Origin: Streptomyces qaidamensis | GTDB taxonomy: Bacteria; Actinomycetota; Actinomycetes; Streptomycetales; Streptomycetaceae | DNA length: 64,000 bases | Assembly (NCBI RefSeq): GCF_001611795.1 | Contig: NZ_CP015098.1 | Location: 434,001-498,000 of the forward strand | Reading direction: 5' to 3' | Part shown: positions 26,619-35,770 of the stretch, piece by piece | Numbering within the stretch: the first letter of the stretch is position 1 | Layout of the letters: every line of letters starts with the position of its first letter | Program-made: the position numbers and the translations under genes | Notes under the pieces: model-generated | What the model was told of the DNA's origin: nothing | Databases searched by the model: none | Seen by the model: only the letters and a program-made list of their open reading frames with translations

Positions 26619-26765
26619 GAGCGCTCCGCTGGTCGTGGGCGTGGTTCCCGTCCCGAAGATCGTGACAGTGATCTCCGTCGAGGGCGACCATGCCGGGACG
26701 AGCCGGTCGGGGCTGCCGGAAAACCGGTCGAGGCGGGCGGACCTCCGTGGGCAGCGTCAGGCCCC

Positions 26766-26936
26766 ATGACCTTGACGGACCTGCCGGCGGGCTTCCGCGA
26801 CGAGGAGCAGCGCGGGTACGTGCGCCGGGTAATCCACGACCGGCTCGCCGAACGGGCGGACGACGTCAGGGAGTTGAGGGTGACGCCCGGCGCGTCCGTC
26901 ACCGGGTGGGCGCTGGTCCCACCGACGCGCGGCTGA
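26766..26936 (+). CDS. Possible small protein
   Basis: A 56-residue frame, MTLTDLPAGFRDEEQRGYVR..., with charged helical composition. It has no clear ribosome-binding site. If the LacI gene on the other strand is read in its repaired frame, its end (26899) overlaps this frame by 38 nt. It may be real or simply an open frame. No family is recognised. Confidence 0.3.
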   Translation: MTLTDLPAGFRDEEQRGYVRRVIHDRLAERADDVRELRVTPGASVTGWALVPPTRG

Positions 26937-27935
26937 TCACGGGACAGGCCAGGCGCCGCACGGTTGCGGGCGGTGTCCGGCGGTGCCGATGGAGTCGAGG
27001 AGGAGACGCGTGGCCGCCTCCCCCGTGGCCCGGTGGGGCAGGGCGACGGTGGTGGGGGGCGGCGCAAGGTGGGCGGCCATGTGCTCCTGATCGTCGTAAC
27101 CCACCACCGACAGGTCGCCGGGGACGGCGATGCCGAGGCGGGTCGCGGCGTGCAGGACGCCCGGCGACCCGGTCGTTGTAGGTGAAGATCCCGGTGGGCC
27201 GGGCCTCGGGCGGCGCGCCGTCGAGCAGGCGCGTGGCGCCTCGTGGCCGCCGGAGATCTCCCCTCCGGTCCGGACGACCCAGTCCCGGGGGACGGTGATG
27301 CCCTCGGCACGCAGCGCGTCGCGGAAGCCGCGCAGCCGCTCCACCGAGGCGATGTCGTCATTCCCTCCGACGATCGCGAGCCGCCGGTGCCCCTGCTCCG
27401 GCAGCAACCGGGCCGCGCTACGGCCGCCGGCGCGCTCGGCGGGGATCACGGCGGGCAGTGAGCCGTCCTCGGGCAGGCAGTTGGCCAGGACGGAGTGGGT
27501 GCGGTGCAGACCCTCGGGGACGCGGACGCTGCGCAGGGACATGGCCGCGTAGATGATGCCGTCTACGCGCCGGTCGAGGAGCTCGGCGACCGCCGCGTCC
27601 TCCTTGGCCGGGTCGCCGCCGGAGTCGACCGTGAGGACCAGGTGTTCGCCGGCCCAGGCGGTGCCCATGGCGCCGCGCAGCAGCCGCCCGGCGAAGGGTG
27701 AGGAGGCGATCTCGTCGGTGACCAGGCCGATCACGGCCGTACGGCTGCGGCGCAGGCCGCGGGCGACGGGGTCGGGCCGGTAGCCGGGCTGGGCGGCGGC
27801 CTGCCGGATGCGTTCCTGGGTGGCGGGCGAGAGGTTGCCGGCGGCGCGGCCGTTGAACACGAAGGACACGGCGGTGTGCGACACGCCGGCGAGCCGCGCG
27901 ACGTCCCGCGAGGTGGGGCGCCCCGACCCCGTCAC
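26899..27935 (-). pseudogene. LacI-family transcriptional regulator with three apparent frameshifts
   Basis: The N-terminal HTH is intact ([20 protein letters not shown]) and the effector-binding core follows (TAVIGLVTDEIASSPFAG). Near 27233-27244 the frame slips: GATRLLDGAPPEARPTGIFT and YNDRVAG read in another frame. Near 27152-27167 the original frame returns (GVLHAATRLGIAVPGDLSVV). Near 26957-26973 it slips again, and the expected end TVRRLACPVISRASVG lies in a third reading ending at 26899. By chance one frame stays open to 26937, so a simple gene caller would report an intact 332-residue protein. Decay or sequence error are both possible. GTG start, with GGGAGAA upstream. Confidence 0.85.
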
Positions 27936-28069
27936 CGGCTTCTCCCTCGGCGCTGCCCATGCCGTCCGCCGTCCTCATCCCCCACGTGTCCGGTTGATCA
28001 TCGCTCACCTCATCCGTGACGCTGGAGGGGCGACACAGCCGTACGCACACTCGACGGGAAGGTCCCACG

Positions 28070-28900
28070 GTGATCAGCATCCCGACCCACACGCTCAACG
28101 ACGGTACGACGCTCCCCGCCCTGGGCCTGGGCACCTGGCCGCTCGGCGACGACGAGGCGCAGCAGGCGGTGCTCTCGGCCCTGGAGGCGGGCTACCGCCT
28201 GATCGACACGGCGGCGAACTACCGCAACGAGACGGGGGTCGGCCGCGGCGTGGCCTCCGGTGTGGTGCCGCGCGAGGAGATCGTCGTGACGACGAAGCTC
28301 CCGGGCCGGCACCACGGCTACGAGGAGACGCTCGCCTCCTTCGAGGAATCCCGGGCCCGCCTGGGCCTGGAGTACGTCGACCTGTACCTGATCCACTGGC
28401 CGCTGCCGCGCGTGGACCGGTACGTCGACGCGTGGAAGGCCATGATCAAGCTGCGCGAGGAGGGGCTCGTACGGTCGATCGGGGTCTCGAACTTCACGGC
28501 CGGGCACATCGAGCGGCTGGAGCGGGAGACCGGGGTGCTGCCCTCGGTCAACCAGATCGAGCTGCACCCGCTGCTGCCCCAGGACGAACTGCGCGCCTTC
28601 CACGCGGCCAAGGGCATCGCCACCGAGAGCTTGAGCCCGCTGGGCCGGGGCACGCCCCTGCTGGAGGATCCCGCCGTGGCGCGGATCGCCGAGGCGCACG
28701 GGGTGTCGCCCGGTCAGGTCGTGCTGCGGTGGCACACGCAGCTGGGCGCCGTGCCCATCCCGAAGTCGGCGAACCCGGAGCGGCAGCGGGCCAATATCGA
28801 CGTCTTCGGCTTCGAGCTGGGCGAGGACGAGATGCGGGCCGTCGCGGACCGGGCGCAGCGGCGGGTCGGCGGGGACCCCGAGGTGCACGAGGAGTTCTGA
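28070..28900 (+). CDS. Aldo/keto reductase
   Basis: A 276-residue NADPH-dependent reductase, (beta/alpha)8 barrel. The catalytic tetrad is visible: Asp in RLIDTAANY, Tyr in the same segment, Lys in IVVTTKLPG and His in LYLIHWPLP. The cofactor-binding end has [19 protein letters not shown]. These match the 2,5-diketo-gluconate-reductase-like AKR5 group. The substrate is unknown. The GTG start with GGGAAGG is preferred to an upstream alternative. It is divergent from the damaged LacI gene, which may have been its regulator. Confidence 0.93.
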   Translation: MISIPTHTLNDGTTLPALGLGTWPLGDDEAQQAVLSALEAGYRLIDTAANYRNETGVGRGVASGVVPREEIVVTTKLPGRHHGYEETLASFEESRARLGLEYVDLYLIHWPLPRVDRYVDAWKAMIKLREEGLVRSIGVSNFTAGHIERLERETGVLPSVNQIELHPLLPQDELRAFHAAKGIATESLSPLGRGTPLLEDPAVARIAEAHGVSPGQVVLRWHTQLGAVPIPKSANPERQRANIDVFGFELGEDEMRAVADRAQRRVGGDPEVHEEF

Positions 28901-28939
28901 CGGGTACCCGGGGGCGCGCGAGGCAGGAAGGAGCCGCAC

Positions 28940-29190
28940 GTGGCTGCCCGGGACCGGCTGCGGGACTACCGCGGCAAGCGGACTTCCGCCGGACCGGTGA
29001 GCCCCGGGGACGGGACGCGTCCGCCGGGGACACACCGCGTTTCGTGGTGCAGATCCATGACGCGAGCACGATGCACTTCGCCTTCCGGTTGCAGGTGGAC
29101 GACGTGCTGAAGTCCTGGTCGATCCCGAAAGGCCCTTCGGCGGACCCGAAGGACAAGCGGCTGGCCCTGCCCACGGAGGACCATCCGCTG
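28940..29190 (+). pseudogene. Remnant of LigD-type 3'-phosphoesterase (PE) domain protein
   Basis: The start is preserved ([23 protein letters not shown]). A one-base loss near 28975-28985 moves the rest, [20 protein letters not shown] then [17 protein letters not shown] and [16 protein letters not shown], into another frame. The family metal-binding motif HxDFRLE reads HFAFRLQ here, so an Asp ligand is replaced by Ala. After PTEDHPL the similarity stops at about 29190, where IS-like sequence begins. The full family domain is about 120-200 residues, so the gene is broken. PE domains clean 3' ends in NHEJ. Confidence 0.8.
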
Positions 29191-29199
29191 GGGAGTTCA

Positions 29200-29598
29200 C
29201 GAATAGGTTGGGCCTGCGGTACGGGGAACGGTTTGAAATCGCTTCCCATCTGCTGTGTGATCGTTTCCCGTGGCTGGGACCGATTCAGTGTGCTCCTGCC
29301 TTTCACTCCTGAAGCCACGACGAAGCGTCCCGTCGACGATGATGAAGTTGCCCTCTCCCAGACCGACGAGGGCTTCGTGCAGGCCCGGCGCACATGCGGC
29401 CAGTACCTCCACGGTCTTGCCGACGTAGGGCCAGGTTGTCGCTTCCGACACTCCGAAACCGGCGGCCACCCGGGCGAGGGTCTCGTTCCTCCGCGGGTGG
29501 GCCAGAACCAGCAGGGCTTGCTGGGAAGCCCCCAACTTCCGCCAAGCCGATGGCGTGCTGGGTGAGATCACCACATCAACGACGGGGGGCTTCGCCAT
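29200..29598 (-). mobile_element. Remnant of an IS5-like transposase gene
   Basis: A 133-residue frame whose first 93 residues resemble the N-terminal helix-turn-helix of IS5-family (DDE_Tnp_4) transposases: [36 protein letters not shown] and the first catalytic region NFIIVDGTL. After that the sequence no longer matches and ends early; full proteins are about 250-280 residues. No convincing terminal inverted repeats were found. It abuts the LigD remnant and probably marks the insertion that broke it. Confidence 0.7.
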
Positions 29599-29651
29599 GT
29601 CATCCCATCTGACCAGCCCCTTTCATCCCCATGGCGCAGGATGAAAGAGGT

Positions 29652-29950
29652 TCAGTTACCGCGGGCGATCCACTCCGCGAGGTGGGGGGCTTCGGTGCCG
29701 ATGATGGTGTTCTCGCCGTGTCGAGGAGGGCTGTCAAGTATTCGGCCCAGGTGCTGTTGGGGAACAGTTGGGGGTGGGGTCCGAGGGTACCGGTGAGCAT
29801 GCGGCGGAACTGGGTGAGGCGTTCGCTGATCCAGGCTCGTTCCCAGTTCTCCAGTTCGGTCTCGTCCGCGCAGAAGTGGTAGTCGCGTTCGCGGGTCCAC
29901 AGCAGGGGCGGCCCTTCGTTCTGCGCACAGACGTCTTTGATGAATCGTGA
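29652..29950 (-). pseudogene. Degraded coding fragment of unknown family
   Basis: On the reverse strand one frame encodes ERDYHFCADETELENWERAW followed by ISERLTQFRRMLTGTLG and STWAEYLTALLDT. Near 29715-29730 the sensible reading moves to another frame, GENTIIGTEAPHLAEWIARG, ending at a TGA at 29652. No start codon is visible. The composition looks protein-coding and soluble. I do not recognise the family. It sits between the IS remnant and the truncated gene beginning at 30245. Confidence 0.5.
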
Positions 29951-29963
29951 ACGAGATGCCCGC

Positions 29964-30245
29964 CTAGCGGTGTTCCTTCGGCCAGTGCGACGCGGTCAGC
30001 CTGGCGGCCTCCACCCTGCTGAACGTCAGGCCGATGTCCTCGGCCAGCCGCATCAGGGACTGCCTGACCGTCCACTCCGGGTCCGCGATGCCTCCGCGGG
30101 GCCTGATCGGCTCGATCTCCAGAGCCCGGTCGCCGATCGTAAAGGAGCCCTGGCTCTGCTGTTCGACGACTTGCCGCAGCTCGGCGACGATCTGTTCGTA
30201 GCGGGACTGGCTGACGTTGCCGACCTTCTCGGTCTCCTCGGTCAT
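29964..30245 (-). pseudogene. Truncated DUF6192-like protein (N-terminal part)
   Basis: A 93-residue product: VSQSRYEQIVAELRQVVEQQ, TIGDRALEIEPIRP, SLMRLAEDIGLTFSRVEAAR and ASHWPKEHR. These resemble the N-terminal part of DUF6192 (RacO-like) proteins, which are normally two to three times longer. A TAG follows HR. Beyond it the same frame continues with AGISFTIHQ, resembling the family's next segment, before the similarity is lost. That suggests a premature stop plus truncation. Family assignment is from memory of the motif order and is moderate. Confidence 0.5.
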
Positions 30246-30455
30246 GGTGCATCACCACTGACTGCGGGCCGGGGCACGGCACTTGGGGCCGTGACGGGAC
30301 GGGGCCCGCTTCCTCAGCCGAGGATCGGGCCACGAACCAAGAGATCACAATGAGTAACCGTTTACACACGGGGCTCCCGATCCCCGCCGCGCGCGCTCGG
30401 CCGTCTGCGGCCGCACGCTCGCCCAGGTCGCCTCCGACGCGGCCGGGGGGTGAGG

Positions 30456-32798
30456 TCAGAACAGCGGTGTGAGTGACTGTTCGCACCAGATCGTCTTGCC
30501 CCGGGTGGTCTGCCGGCTCCCCCAGCGCTGGGTGAGCTGTGCGACCAGCAGCAGTCCGCGGCCGCCCTCGTCGTCCTGGTGCGCCCGCCGCAGGTGCGGG
30601 GAGGTCGAACTGCCGTCGGACACCTCGCAGATGAGGGTCTGGTCCCGGATCAGGCGGAGCTGGATGGGCGGGGCACCGTACCGGATGGCGTTGGTGACCA
30701 GTTCGCTGACGACGAGTTCGGTGACGAAGGCCGTCTCGTCCAGGCCCCACGCGGTGAGCTGGTCGGTGGCGGCCTGCCGGGTGGCGGCCACCTCCGCCGG
30801 GTCGGGGGTGACGTCCCAGGTGGCGACCTGGTCGGCGCCCAGCGCCCGGGTCCGGGCCAGCAGCAGGGCCACGTCGTCGCCGGGCTCCTCCGGCAGGACG
30901 GCCTTCAGTACGGTGTCGCACAGGGCGTCCAGCGAGTCGGCGGGCACGGTCAGGGCCCGGCACAGCTCGTCGGTGGCGTGGTCGACGTCGCGGTCGCGGC
31001 CCTCGATGAGCCCGTCGGTGTAGAGGGCGACGACGGAGCCCGCGGGCAGCTGGAGCTCGGTCGCCTCGAACGGCAGCCCTCCCACGCCCAGCGGGGGCCC
31101 CGCACTCATGGGGATCAGCCGGGCGGATCCGTCGGGCAGCACCAGCGCGGGTGCGGGGTGCCCGGCGGCGGCCAGGTTCAGTCGGCGCGTGACCGGGTCG
31201 TAGACGGCGTAGAGGCAGGTCGCACCCAGCTCGGCGACCTCGTCGCCCTGGTCGTCCGAGGCGAGGTGGGTGACCAGGTCGTCGAGGTGGGTGAGGAGTT
31301 CGTCCGGCGGCAGGTCCACGTCGGCGAGGGTGCGGACGGCCGTGACCAGCCGGCCCATGGTCGCCGTGGAGGGGATGCCGTGCCCCACGACGTCCCCCAC
31401 GACCAGCGCGACGCGGCTGCCGGACAGCGGGATCACGTCGAACCAGTCGCCGCCGATACCGGCCGCCGAGCCGGAGGGCAGGTAGCGGTGGGCGACCTGG
31501 ACGGCGGCCTGGCCGGGCAGCCCCTTGGGCAGCAGGCTGTGCTGGAGGGCGAGGGCGGTGGTGCGTTCGCGGGCGAAGCGACGGGCGTTGTCGACGCAGA
31601 CCGCGGCCCGGCTGGCGAGTTCCTCGGCGAACACCGCGTCGTCGTCGGCGTAGTCGTCGGGCTGCGCCACCCGCACGGCCACGGCGACGCCGAGTGTGGT
31701 GCCGCGGGCCCGCAGCGGTACTGCCATCATCGAATGGACGCCCTGGCGGTAGGGGCGTCCTTCCGGGGCGCGGGAATTGCGCTCGGCGACCCAGCGCATG
31801 AAGGCCGGCTCCCCCGCCTGGCTGATGATGGCCCGGCCCTCCCGCATCGCCCGGGCGATCGGTGAGAACGAGGGGTAGACGTCGACTTCCCCCACGTGGA
31901 CGGCCGCTTCCGGGGTGCCCTCGGTGACGGATCCGTGGGCGACCCGCCGCAGTGTGATCTCCTCGGCCGACACCGCCGGGGCCTCGTCCGAGCCGAGCAC
32001 CCAGTCGAACAGGTCCACGCTCGCGAAGTCCGCGAACCGGGGCACCACGACCCCGATCAGCTCCTCGGCGGTGCGGACCACGTCCAGGGTGGTGCCGATG
32101 GCGGCGGCGGCCTCGTTCAGCAGGGCGAGGCGCTGTCTGGCCCAGTACTGCTCGGTGCTGTCGAACGCGGCCAGGGCGGTCCCCACGAGTGCGCCCGCGG
32201 CATCCCGTACCGGCCACATCTCGGTGACCCAGGCGTGCTCCCGGTTGAGGGACGGCGCGCCGGTGTAGCTCTCGTACCGCAGCGGCCGGCCCGTCTCGAC
32301 GACGTGCCGCAGGTGCCAGTTGAAACCGCGGCTGTGCTCCGCCTCCTCCACCGTCTCGGGGAAGTGCCGGCCGAGCAGGGTCTCCTCGGACACGCCCATC
32401 ACATGGCAGGCGGCGTCGTTGAGCCGCACGTAGCGCTGGCTGGTGTCGAAGACGGACATCGACATGGACGCCTGCTGGAAGGCGCGCCCCGCGAGGGACG
32501 TCTCCCCGGGGCCGGGGGGCGACGCGGTGATCACGTACCCGCTCGCTTCTCCGTCCGGGCCCGTCACGGCGCAGGCGCTGACGCGGAGCCCGACGAGGTA
32601 GCCGTCGCGGTGCCGCACCATGACGGTGCCGGAGCGCGCGGACACCGCCTCGGGCGGCACGGTCTCGGCGAGCAGTTCCCGGGCGGCACGGCCCAGGGCC
32701 TCATCGGCCGGGTAGCCGGTCAGCCGCCGGGCACCCTCGCTCCACCCCGTCAGAATGCCGCGGGCGTCGATGATCGCAGCAGCGGAGGCGTCCTCCAT
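30456..32798 (-). CDS. PAS-GAF-PP2C (SpoIIE-type) phosphatase with C-terminal HATPase
   Basis: A 780-residue, RsbU-like multidomain regulator. In order: PAS (IIDARGILTGWSEGARRLTG), a second PAS (SMSVFDTSQRYVRLNDAAC), GAF (residues about 235-395), the SpoIIE/PP2C phosphatase core with GIGGDWFDVIPL, VVGDVVGHGIPSTATM and ALYTDGLIEGRD, then a HATPase anti-sigma-like domain (VVSELVTNAIRYG, DDEGGRGLLLVAQL). It should dephosphorylate an anti-anti-sigma factor and bind ATP or a partner, linking a sensed signal to sigma-factor release. The ATG at 32798 is preferred to an upstream TTG. Confidence 0.92.
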   Translation of the reverse strand: MEDASAAAIIDARGILTGWSEGARRLTGYPADEALGRAARELLAETVPPEAVSARSGTVMVRHRDGYLVGLRVSACAVTGPDGEASGYVITASPPGPGETSLAGRAFQQASMSMSVFDTSQRYVRLNDAACHVMGVSEETLLGRHFPETVEEAEHSRGFNWHLRHVVETGRPLRYESYTGAPSLNREHAWVTEMWPVRDAAGALVGTALAAFDSTEQYWARQRLALLNEAAAAIGTTLDVVRTAEELIGVVVPRFADFASVDLFDWVLGSDEAPAVSAEEITLRRVAHGSVTEGTPEAAVHVGEVDVYPSFSPIARAMREGRAIISQAGEPAFMRWVAERNSRAPEGRPYRQGVHSMMAVPLRARGTTLGVAVAVRVAQPDDYADDDAVFAEELASRAAVCVDNARRFARERTTALALQHSLLPKGLPGQAAVQVAHRYLPSGSAAGIGGDWFDVIPLSGSRVALVVGDVVGHGIPSTATMGRLVTAVRTLADVDLPPDELLTHLDDLVTHLASDDQGDEVAELGATCLYAVYDPVTRRLNLAAAGHPAPALVLPDGSARLIPMSAGPPLGVGGLPFEATELQLPAGSVVALYTDGLIEGRDRDVDHATDELCRALTVPADSLDALCDTVLKAVLPEEPGDDVALLLARTRALGADQVATWDVTPDPAEVAATRQAATDQLTAWGLDETAFVTELVVSELVTNAIRYGAPPIQLRLIRDQTLICEVSDGSSTSPHLRRAHQDDEGGRGLLLVAQLTQRWGSRQTTRGKTIWCEQSLTPLF

Positions 32799-32859
32799 AT
32801 CGTCCAGGATTATCCCTTTGCCGCCCTGTATCAACCGCGACGCAGCATTCGTGGCCGGG

Positions 32860-33327
32860 TCAGGGCCGGTGGGCGCGCAGCGCGGTGAGCGCCCGGTCGG
32901 CGTGCGCGTTCATGCGCAGTTCGCTGCGGACGACGTCGAGGACGGTGCGGTCCTGCGCTATGACGAACGTGGTGCGCTTGGTGGGGGCCAGGGAGAAGCC
33001 GCGTTTCACTCCGAACCGCTCGCGGACCGCGCCGTCGGCGTCGGACAGCAGCGGCATGCCGAGGCCGTGCCGGCCGGCGAACTCCTGCTGGCGCTCGACG
33101 TCGTCACCGCTGATGCCGACGGGCCGGGCGCCGACGGCCGCGAACTCGGCGGCGAGGTCGCGGAAGTGGCAGGCCTGGGCGGTGCAGCCGGGGGTCAGGG
33201 CGGCCGGGTAGAAGAAGAGCACGACGGGCCCCTCGGCGAGCAGCCCGGTCAGGGTGCGGACGGTACCGGTCTCGTCGGGCAGGGCGAAGTCCTCGACCGT
33301 GTCCCCGGTCTCCACGCGCGCGGTCAC
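32860..33327 (-). CDS. Peroxiredoxin, Bcp/AhpE-like
   Basis: A 155-residue thioredoxin-fold peroxidase. The peroxidatic Cys is C48 in PAALTPGCTAQACHF; C53, five residues later, matches the Cys-x4-Cys pair of atypical two-Cys Bcp enzymes. VKRGFSLAPTKRTTFVIAQD is the usual late strand. It reduces peroxides using thioredoxin. The GTG start overlaps the stop of the DoxX gene, so the two are co-translated, suggesting a shared redox role. Confidence 0.92.
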   Translation of the reverse strand: MTARVETGDTVEDFALPDETGTVRTLTGLLAEGPVVLFFYPAALTPGCTAQACHFRDLAAEFAAVGARPVGISGDDVERQQEFAGRHGLGMPLLSDADGAVRERFGVKRGFSLAPTKRTTFVIAQDRTVLDVVRSELRMNAHADRALTALRAHRP

Positions 33328-33704
33328 GACCTGCCCTCCGCGTTCCGGGCGACGCCGCGGGCCCAGAGCACCAGGGGCACCTGCAGGGGGAGGCGGGCGA
33401 AGGCGGCGGTCTTCTGCGGGGTGGGGCGGTGGCGCCAGTCGGCGGCCATCTTGACGTTGGCGGGGAACACCCCGACGAAGAAGGCGGCCGTGGCCAGCGC
33501 GGCGGCCTTGCGGGTGCGCGGCAGCGCCAGGCCGGCGGCCAGCGCGAGCTCGGCGGCTCCACTGGCGTAGGTCCAGGCCCTCGGTGTGCCGGGCAGGCCC
33601 CGCGGGATGGTCGCGTCGAACGGGCGTGGGGTGGCGAAGTGGGCGACGCCCGCGGTGGCCAGGAGGCCGGCGAGCAGTAGGGGCGAGCGTTCGGACCGGG
33701 ACAC
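33324..33704 (-). CDS. DoxX family membrane protein
   Basis: A 126-residue protein with four hydrophobic helices (LLLAGLLATAGVAHFAT, YASGAAELALAAGLAL, AAALATAAFFVGVFPANV, LPLQVPLVLWARGVA), the DoxX/MauE-like pattern. AGGAGG lies directly before the GTG. In other actinobacteria DoxX proteins join redox complexes with thiol or superoxide-handling enzymes; the coupled Bcp peroxiredoxin fits that idea. Confidence 0.88.
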   Translation of the reverse strand: MSRSERSPLLLAGLLATAGVAHFATPRPFDATIPRGLPGTPRAWTYASGAAELALAAGLALPRTRKAAALATAAFFVGVFPANVKMAADWRHRPTPQKTAAFARLPLQVPLVLWARGVARNAEGRS

Positions 33705-33759
33705 GGTTCCTCCTCTGAAGGCCTGCCGCGCATTATTACCGGACGGTAGTCAGGTCGGT

Positions 33760-34515
33760 TCACCGGGTCCCTGAGTGCCGGTGGTGGCTGCCCGGCGTGT
33801 AGCCGAAGGAGCGGCGGAAGACGTCGATGAAGGCGCTGGCGGAGGACCAGCCGCAGCGGTGGGCGACGGTTGTGACGGGCAGGCCGTCGGCCAGCATCCG
33901 CAGGGCGTGGTAGAGCCGCGACTGGGTGCGCCACTGCGGGAACGTCATGCCGAACTCGCCGCGGAAGAGCCGGCTGAGGGTCCGCTCCCCCACCCCGGTC
34001 GCGGCCCCGAGCTCGGCGAGGGTGCGCACGTCGGACGGGTCGGCGTGCACGAGCGCGCAGACGGCGGTCAGGCGCGGGTCCGTGGGGGTGGGCAGGCGCA
34101 GCGGCTGCTGGGGCGACAGGCGCAGCTGATCGCGCAGGACGGCGCGCAGGCGACGACGCTCGGGGCTGTCGTCGCCGGGGTCGCGGGTGTAGGCGAGGAT
34201 CAGCTCGCGCAGCAGCGGGCTGACGGCGAGGACGGCCGGATGGTCGAGGCCGAGGGGGTTGTCGTCGGCGGGCAGGCCGACCAGGTGCAGGTCGAGCCGG
34301 CCGTGGGCGCGGTGGGCGTGCACGGTGCCGGCGGGGACCCAGATGGCGCGGGTGCCGGGTGCGAACCAGGTGCCGGCGTCGGTGGTGACGGCGACGACTC
34401 CGGCGCCGGCGTAGACGATCTGGTGGTCGTCGTGCCGGTGCGCATTGATGCGGTCGCCGGCGGTGAGCCGCTGGGTGCGGGTCGGGGCCGTCGGAGTGTG
34501 GCGGATGTTCGGCAC
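33760..34515 (-). CDS. AraC-family regulator with cupin sensor domain
   Basis: A 251-residue regulator. The N-terminal cupin begins near HRHDDHQIVYAGAGVVAV, typical for sensing a small ligand. The C-terminal AraC domain holds two HTH units: LAELGAATGVGERTLSRLF and VTTVAHRCGWSSASAFIDVF with FRRSFGYTPGS. The GTG start gives VPNIRHTPTAPTRT. It is divergent from an MFS transporter 54 bp away and very likely controls it. Confidence 0.9.
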   Translation of the reverse strand: MPNIRHTPTAPTRTQRLTAGDRINAHRHDDHQIVYAGAGVVAVTTDAGTWFAPGTRAIWVPAGTVHAHRAHGRLDLHLVGLPADDNPLGLDHPAVLAVSPLLRELILAYTRDPGDDSPERRRLRAVLRDQLRLSPQQPLRLPTPTDPRLTAVCALVHADPSDVRTLAELGAATGVGERTLSRLFRGEFGMTFPQWRTQSRLYHALRMLADGLPVTTVAHRCGWSSASAFIDVFRRSFGYTPGSHHRHSGTR

Positions 34516-34569
34516 AGTACGGCAGATTATCGGAAGCGGGCCAGGCCCTTCGCGGACGACGATCGCCAG

Positions 34570-35763
34570 ATGACCGCTTCGAGGCAAGGCCGACCCGTCG
34601 CCCTGATGTCCCTGGGGCACGCCTGCGTGGATGTGTACCAGGGGGCCGTGGCCGCGCTGGTTCCGTACTTCGTCGCCGAGCGTGCCTACTCCTACGCCGC
34701 CGCTTCCGGTGTCGTCCTGGCGGCGTCCCTGCTGTCGTCGCTGGTGCAGCCGCTGTTCGGGGTGCTCACCGACCGGTGGGCGATGCCGTGGCTGCTGCCG
34801 CTGAGCGCGCTGACGGCCGGGGCGGGAGTCTCCCTGAGCGGGGTGACCGGCTCCTACGCCCTGACGCTGGCGGTCGTGGCCGTGTCGGGGGTGGGTGTGG
34901 CCGCCTACCATCCGGAGGCCGCCCGGGCGGCGCGGGCCGTCGCGCAGGGCCGGCACACGGCGATGGGCTGGTTCTCCTTCGGCGGCAACGCCGGCTTCGC
35001 CCTGGCGCCCCTGCTGGTCTTCGCCGTGGTGGCCACGGGCGGGCTGCGCGCCTCTCCCCTCCTGGTCGTCCCGGCCCTGGCGGGGGCGGCGCTGTGCGCG
35101 GCGGCGATGCGCTCGGCGGGCTCCGGCGCCGGGAGTCCCCCCGCGTCCGCCGCCGTGGCCGAGGACGACTGGAGGTCCTTCCTGCGGCTGTCCGGGGCCG
35201 TGGTCTGCCGCTCCGTGGTGTTCGTGGGCTTGAGCACGTTCGTCTCGCTGTACGTGCGGGAGCGCACCGGTGGCGGTGCGGCGGCCGGTACGGCGGCCCT
35301 GTTCGTGCTCTACGCCGGCGGCGCGGCCGGCACGCTGCTTGGGGGCCGGCTGGCCGAGCGGTACGGCCGGATGGCGGTGGTGCGCCGGTCGTACGCCCTG
35401 ACGGTCCTGGCCGTCGCCGGGCTGGTCCTGGTGCCCGGGCCGCCGGTGTACCTGTTCGTGGCGCTGACGTCGGCGGGTCTGTATGTGCCGTTCTCGCTGC
35501 ACATCACGCTGGGCCAGGATTTCCTGCCCCGGCGCGTGGGGACCGCGAGCGGGGTCACGCTGGGCCTGACCGTGAGCGTCGGCGGCCTCGCGGCTCCCGC
35601 GCTCGGGGCGCTGGCCGACGCGACGTCCCTGCGGTCGGCCCTGCTGCCGCTCATCGCGCTGCCCGCGCTGGGCCGGCTGCTGCTGTGCGGCCTGCGCGAG
35701 CCGGCACCGCCGGGCACGGCAGCGGCCGAGCGGGCAGATTCGCGTGATCCGGCGGCACGGTGA
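34570..35763 (+). CDS. MFS transporter, fosmidomycin-resistance (Fsr)-like
   Basis: A 397-residue, 12-helix major-facilitator protein: SLGHACVDVYQGAVAALVPY as the first helix, a Fsr-family signature, then LFGVLTDRWAMPWLLPLSAL, with the MFS loop-2 GxxxDR, and YHPEAARAARAVAQGR. The second half begins near LSGAVVCRSVVFVGLSTFVS. Fsr exports fosmidomycin and related compounds in E. coli. The divergent AraC gene suggests induction by the exported compound. It ends 8 bp from the end of a convergent MarR gene. Confidence 0.9.
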   Translation: MTASRQGRPVALMSLGHACVDVYQGAVAALVPYFVAERAYSYAAASGVVLAASLLSSLVQPLFGVLTDRWAMPWLLPLSALTAGAGVSLSGVTGSYALTLAVVAVSGVGVAAYHPEAARAARAVAQGRHTAMGWFSFGGNAGFALAPLLVFAVVATGGLRASPLLVVPALAGAALCAAAMRSAGSGAGSPPASAAVAEDDWRSFLRLSGAVVCRSVVFVGLSTFVSLYVRERTGGGAAAGTAALFVLYAGGAAGTLLGGRLAERYGRMAVVRRSYALTVLAVAGLVLVPGPPVYLFVALTSAGLYVPFSLHITLGQDFLPRRVGTASGVTLGLTVSVGGLAAPALGALADATSLRSALLPLIALPALGRLLLCGLREPAPPGTAAAERADSRDPAAR

Positions 35764-35770
35764 CCGGGGA

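Noticed and set aside
28000..28012. TGATCA palindrome between lacI and the aldo/keto reductase as operator
   Set aside because: Six-base palindrome is too short to support a binding site by itself.
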